The notes under the pieces were generated by a model, which saw only the letters and a program-made list of their open reading frames with translations, was not told the origin of the DNA and did no database searches. 25,606 bases of DNA, taken from assembly GCA_001643675.2 (NCBI GenBank), contig LSRY02000096.1, positions 1 through 25,606 of the forward strand, given 5' to 3'. Below, piece after piece: positions 20,639 through 25,606 of the stretch. The DNA is from Monocercomonoides exilis. Taxonomy: Eukaryota > Preaxostyla > Oxymonadida > Polymastigidae. The position numbers and the translations under genes are program-made. Position 1 is the stretch's first letter. Each line of letters begins with the position of its first letter.

Positions 20639-23600
20639 TCAATCTTCAAAATTCGGAGGTTGCTCATCCAAAGGCAGTTTGAATGGACGGCTTTCTAAAA
20701 TGCCACTGCTGCTTGAGTGATTCACTTTCAGCTCAGGCGAAGAGAAAGAGAAAGAGAAAGGGGAAGGGGAAGCGGAAGATGAAGAAGAAGAGGAGGAGGA
20801 GTAAAGAATATAATCCCCGAGTTAATTGGAGTGCTCATTTGTGAGTCAAACAAATCCATACCTCTTTTATTCTTCCTCTCTTTCTTCCTCTTCCTCTTCC
20901 TTTTAACCACAACAAACACAATCACACCCAAAACGCCCAGCAAAACCACACTCAGCCCAATTGACAGCGAAATAAAGAGAACAACTTGCTCTTTTGAGAT
21001 GTCATTTTTGCTCTTTGTCTTTTCAGCAGCGAGAACGACATATTGTGTGTGGGCTGTGTCATTAACAGAATAATCACTGGTGGGATAGACAAGACACGCT
21101 AATAGAGATTGGATGGGGACAGAAGAGAGAGAGGCATGGGTGTGGAATGAAGAGAAGAAAGAAGAGAAGAGAGAAGAAAAGAAAGAGAAAAATGAAGTAA
21201 AGTGGCGAATGAAGGAAATACATGGAAAATGTGGTGATAATGATAATGATGATTGTAATGATGATGAAACATACAAAGAACTTTTTGGTTCACAAGAAAG
21301 TTGAGTTGAAGTGAGTGAATGTGAAGAAGGCAAAGAATTACATACAGAAATATTAGAAGGAGAAGGAGAAGAAGAAGAAGAAGAAAAGGAAGAAGAAGAA
21401 AACACAAGCTGTGAAATGGGAACAGATGCATAAGCTATATTTGATGACTCAAACGACGAGAATTCGAAGCTGAGTGGATTGTCATTCGGATCAGATGTGG
21501 CAAGCATGAACGACAAGCCACAGGGAAACAAGTTTGTTCCTTTGAAAGTCATATGCAGCAGTTGCTCGTTTGCTGTGTAGGTCACTCTTGTCAGCTCTGG
21601 CACAAACAACGACGATGTCAGCGGAGTCAGAGAAGGAGAGAGGATGAGTGAGCATTCTTCCATTTGGAACCAGAGCGGAGAGCGGTTGTTGCTGGCGCTG
21701 TTGTCTGGGGCAAGCGACATCACTTCGACAGAGCCATTTCCTTTGCAGTGGATGTTGTGGTGGATCTCCTTCCACTTGCCAGCAGTCACGCCATTGTCGA
21801 TGAAGGAGGAAGAGGCGATGGCGAGTGAAGAAGATACCATTGAAACAGCTCCGTCTGGTGCGTTGATGAAGGATGTGTTGCTTAATCGAGCAGGAAGTGT
21901 AGATAAATGCATCATCGCCCCTCTCCAGCCACATACATCATCATCATCTTCTTCTTCTTCTTCTTTATTCTCTATATCCATTGCAACATCATTCACAATA
22001 GACTCATTCATTTCATTCAAAGATCTTTCATTTGGAATGGGTTTCTTGTATCCCTTGAAAATGGTGTCTGAGATCAGAGCGCCAGAGAACAAGACAGAAA
22101 TCACAGAGCCACACACAGAAGAGCAGTTGCTTCCACAGCCATCGAAATAGCAGTTCTGTATTTTGACTGGCATAAATGGATCGATGCTGAGCAAGACAGC
22201 AGATCCTCCTTGAGAACACACGATATTCGTAAATGTCGAGTTCACCAGCTCAAATTTTCCGGAAAATTTTTGTTGCAATTTTCCACTGCTTTTTGTGATT
22301 AGTGAGCTGTTGATGAGGGAAATGGAGTCAAAATCAGAATGAATAATTGAGCATTGGCTGTTGTACTCGAACGTAAAAGCGGGGACATAAAATTTGAGGT
22401 TGGAGCATGTAACGTACAGCATATTGAGTGTTCCTGTGACGATCAGAAACAACTTGCACGAAAGAGCAGCTGTCACTTTTGAACTGGCATTGATAGAAAC
22501 AGGGTGAATAGATGAATTGTGGCTCGGCGATTTCTTTGAAGGAACATATGCAAAAGACAAATAATCTTCAGAAAACGAGGAAAATGAGCAATTGTTAACG
22601 GTCAAATCATTTCTCTCTGCCAGAAATATTGAGCAATGTTCCGTTTCACAGTTTTTAAACCTGAAATCACAGGTGGAAAAATGAACTTCTCCGAAGATGT
22701 TCAAAAGAGCCCCAGTGCTGTTTGTGTCAAATTCTCCAATGAGAATCTGCGCTCTTTCAAAACTCTTGCAGGACTGCACCTCAACAGACGACAAAACCAT
22801 CTCCCTGCGAATCTCAATGCTGTTTGACAGACACAAAGCACAGAAATCTTCGCTCAATCGGCCAGCTCCGGCGAGAAACGTCTTGCACGGCTGCCCCACC
22901 GTTCCGCATGCTTTGGAGTCCTCAGCATTTGGATCTGCCCCATCCACATAGACTGTTCGGTATCTGGAAACATTCAAGTAGTTCGCATGCAAATCTTGCG
23001 TCTCCATTTCAAAATCTTTTGCTTCATTTAATTTCATATTTGAACAGACGTTAGTGGAATTGGCTTTTCCATACAGCACAAATTCCATCATTTTATCAAA
23101 ATCTTCCGTTTTTGCTCCTCTAAAATCAGTGCTCAGCACAGCTGTCAATCGTCTTACGCGGATTCGCATCGGATGTGCAACCTCTTTCAGATCGTCAGCG
23201 ACAATAAAGACACAACGCCCTTCGCTCAGCCTCACAAGCGAAAATTGATTGTCCGTGATTGAGAATGCGCACCCACCTCCTCTGCAGTCCAAGAAGATTG
23301 CGCCTCCGTAGCCGTCTTTCTCGATCCCTCCTCCGTTGAAAGAGGTCGAATTCACCATCAGCTGGCTGTTGGACAGAGCAGATAAGCGATGGTGCATAAT
23401 ACCGCCCTGATAAGAACAGACAGATTTGCATTCAGTGAAGTTGCAGTTGTTGATGCGTATGCAGATGTTTCCAACTGGTTGCTCTTCACTCAAAAAGTGC
23501 ATTTTCTCTTTCGGCTTCAGATAGATGATTGAGGGGCCTTCAGGAATAGGGCCAATGGTCTGGAACACCACATTGCTTATCAAAAGCTTGAAGCTCAAAG

Positions 23601-24534
23601 AACAGTCGATGACAAACACTGGGGAGTTTGTTTGAGATGAGTCGAAATGGCACTTGCTGAGGGAAATATCGCCATTCATCTGAGTGTTTGAACGCAATGG
23701 TGAAGGAAAAGACGAAGGTGAAGAAGAAGAAGAAGGTGAAGGCAAGTCTTCGACGGAAAAGAAAGAGGAGCTTTGGAAGTTGTTGTTGTGCACGTATAAA
23801 GTGTCAATATCGACACAGCAGTTTCGAAACACAGACATCTGCGTGTTTGTGATGGTAGAGTCAAACAAGTTGATGTCGCTGAGCTCAATGTTACTGTTCT
23901 CGGCAGCAAACACAGGAATGTGGAGAGCAAACAGGGATTCAGTAGTGATGATGGAATAGACAATGTTGCAACGACACTCAATAAACGCAAAAACAGACTC
24001 GACTTTTGACTGCAGCTGCTCGCCGATCACAAAACTGATAGATGAAATGGTGAGCACGCTGTGCCCTTCAACCATGCCTCTGGAAAGAGGAGGATCTGTC
24101 TGCACGTGCCATTTTGCATTGGCATCTGAATTTGAAGTTGCATCGTTTCTGTTGGACTCTTCAAATGAATAGCTTTTCGAAGGCACCAAATACATCTTGG
24201 AAAGATGGGATGCGCCTGCATCTTTCGAACGAATTGTGACCTCCATTCTTTTTAGAGGCTCAAACTCGTACGAAGCGTCAAGCACGATGATTTCTCGGTG
24301 CTCGTCCATCTTCTCGTTCCTCTGCGCCACAAAGCCGGCTGACTTGCAGGGAGTATCTTCGTCCCCGCAAGTGACCCAGTCAATGGCATTGTCCTGTCTT
24401 CCAGACACAAAATAAGGCGAGCGATGTTTCATGTCGAGGAAGGATATCAAGTCAATCGGAGCCAAATAAGCTGTCGGATCGTAAACCATCACAGACCCCT
24501 TCCATTCATTCATCGAAGGAGAATACGTGAACAA
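20639..24534 (-). CDS. Very large Pmp-like surface protein with transmembrane segment and basic tail
   Basis: The open frame 24534-20728 has 1268 codons, but the true start lies upstream. Motifs include two CG...PCK modules (C56-C63, CGDEDTPCKS; near residue 540, CGTVGQPCKTF), beta-helix repeats (YGGAIFLDCRGGGCAFSI, CNFTECKSVC, GGSAVLLS, CYFDGCG), an Ig-like stretch near residues 975-1010 (LTRVTYTANEQLLHMTFKG), a Ser-rich region, a transmembrane helix at ~1183-1209 (ISLSIGLSVVLLGVLGVIVF) and a KRKRKRKKERKNKRG tail: type I membrane topology. The last ~25 codons before TGA 20728 are an artefactual-looking Pro/Leu run. One extra G in the run at 20815-20818 would instead give a Ser-rich, acidic tail ending DEQPPNFED with TGA at 20639-20641. 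Likely a surface/adhesion-type protein; ligand unknown. Confidence 0.8.
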
Positions 24535-25606
24535 AAATGACTCAAGTCAAAGCCCTGAAGATTTCGGGTGCTTATAAACATGTTTTTGGCAACAGCCGCC
24601 TCGTTCTGCTCAAAAACAGATTGAATACGAAGAAGCTGTCGATTGAGTTTCCCCAGTGCCCGTCCAAATAGATCGCTCCACCTTTGCCTTGCTTGGCGCG
24701 AGTGCCACATGAAACGAAATTGGTAGTGTTCAGCACCATCTGAATCCTCGAGGCAAGAGGCATCATCAGCACCCTCCGAACATGGAGTTGTTGCTTTCGC
24801 AGTCGAGAAAAGAACACTCTTTGAAGTTGACGAAGCACATTGACTCAGAATACTCGTTTGGGTCTGGGAAAGAACAGGCAAAGTTCATAAAGACAGGGTA
24901 AAAGGAATCTGTGCTGAGATTGGTGAAGTTGGAGCATAAATGTAACAGTCATTGAAACTTTTTCCTGAAATTCGAATTATTTAAACAGAAAAAATTATGA
25001 TAAAACACACGCACACAAGATTTATAAGATTAATTAAAAAAATCAGTTCATTTGTAAAAATAATATTTAAAAAAATTCATACACTTAAAATGAGCTGAAG
25101 AAAATATCCTGAATCAAAGAAAAGCCATTCACAGTGGAATTTTCAAATGACAAGAACGAGTTTACCAATTTTATCAACGCGCATGAATAGCAATCATCAT
25201 GGATGCTCTTTGCAGCTATCGCAGAGTCCACGAATTGCAGATCAGATGCCCCTTCAAACTCCAAAAAGGGCAAACGCAGTTCTTATCAGGAACAACTGAG
25301 ACTTGGCTAAAGCACATCTTAGTGCCATCTCCATGAATGTATGTCTTCACTTTTTGATTTTTGAACTCTTGCTGCCACACAAAAGATTGCTTCTTGCTTT
25401 CCCCGACTATCTTAACGTCCTTTTGATATATCGCAATATCATCGTAATTTTCTAAATAAACTCCATTTTCCAATGAAATTTCAATGGCCAGTTGTAATGT
25501 TGACAATGCCTTTGAAATCGACAAACATGCTCGTGTGTCTCAAAGCCGCAAAATGCATCATCATCTGTTCCTCTTAACAGATCAAAATGGCCGCACAGAA
25601 GTTCTT
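24535..25606 (-). pseudogene. 5' part of the large Pmp-like gene, multiply frameshifted, running off the window
   Basis: All three minus-strand frames carry pieces of one Pmp-like protein in order. They are a window-edge piece (GTDDDAFCGFE), a CG...C module continuation (ACLSISKALSTLQLAIE to DVKIVGES), FLEFEGASDLQFVDSA to ENSTVNGFSLIQD, FTNLSTDSFYPVFMN, FKECSFLDCESNN, CGTRAKQGKGGAIYLDGHW, and VFEQNEAAVAKNMFI leading into the frame at 24534. At least five frame changes fall in ~1.07 kb. 24965-25084 is very AT-rich, begins GTGTATG and ends TTTCAG on the minus strand, so it is probably a 120-nt intron. The rest suggests decay or poor sequence near the window end. Confidence 0.6.

Overview
The window looks like nuclear DNA of an AT-rich, intron-containing protist. 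Ribosomal protein L10 (uL16) is split by two spliceosomal introns. An SPRY-domain gene has five. Three genes or gene copies encode large surface-type proteins with chlamydial-Pmp-like repeats (GGA[IL] and C-rich beta-helix motifs). A mix of Pmp-like surface proteins, SPRY proteins and short introns fits a metamonad, most likely an oxymonad/Preaxostyla relative. That placement is inference. The standard genetic code applies: L10 uses only CAA/CAG for Gln, and multi-kilobase frames have no in-frame TAA/TAG. This argues against the oxymonad Streblomastix, which reads TAA/TAG as Gln.

Layout. Positions 2-12796 form one giant, nearly perfect palindrome: a left arm (2-6051), a spacer of about 680 bp (6052-6729) and a right arm (6730-12796). 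Each arm holds two tandem paralogous Pmp-like genes pointing away from the centre (left: 5257->3881 and 2659->1405; right: 7531->8906 and 10128->11382). Facing each Pmp-like gene tail-to-tail is coding-like sequence of a second, unrecognised charged-protein family. At the distal end of each arm lies the 3' end of a third gene; the palindrome boundary falls inside it. The arms differ mostly by homopolymer lengths, by a few substitutions near the spacer and by frame-preserving substitutions in the outermost ~56 bp.

Right of the palindrome the sequence is single-copy. It holds a six-exon SPRY gene (14246-15963, +). Then come three minus-strand genes: a coiled-coil/basic protein with one frame break (16524-19102), RPL10 (19393-20233), and a very long Pmp-like membrane protein (20639-24534) with a C-terminal transmembrane segment and basic tail. 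The 5' part of the last gene (24535-25606) reads as the same gene but changes frame many times before leaving the window.

Themes: (1) a surface-protein array amplified as an inverted plus tandem duplication and kept identical, probably by gene conversion; (2) a recurrent 5' splice signal GTTTG; (3) repeated 1-nt homopolymer breaks, so assembly/base-calling error must be excluded before any copy is called a pseudogene. No RNA genes, transposase genes or CRISPR arrays were recognised.
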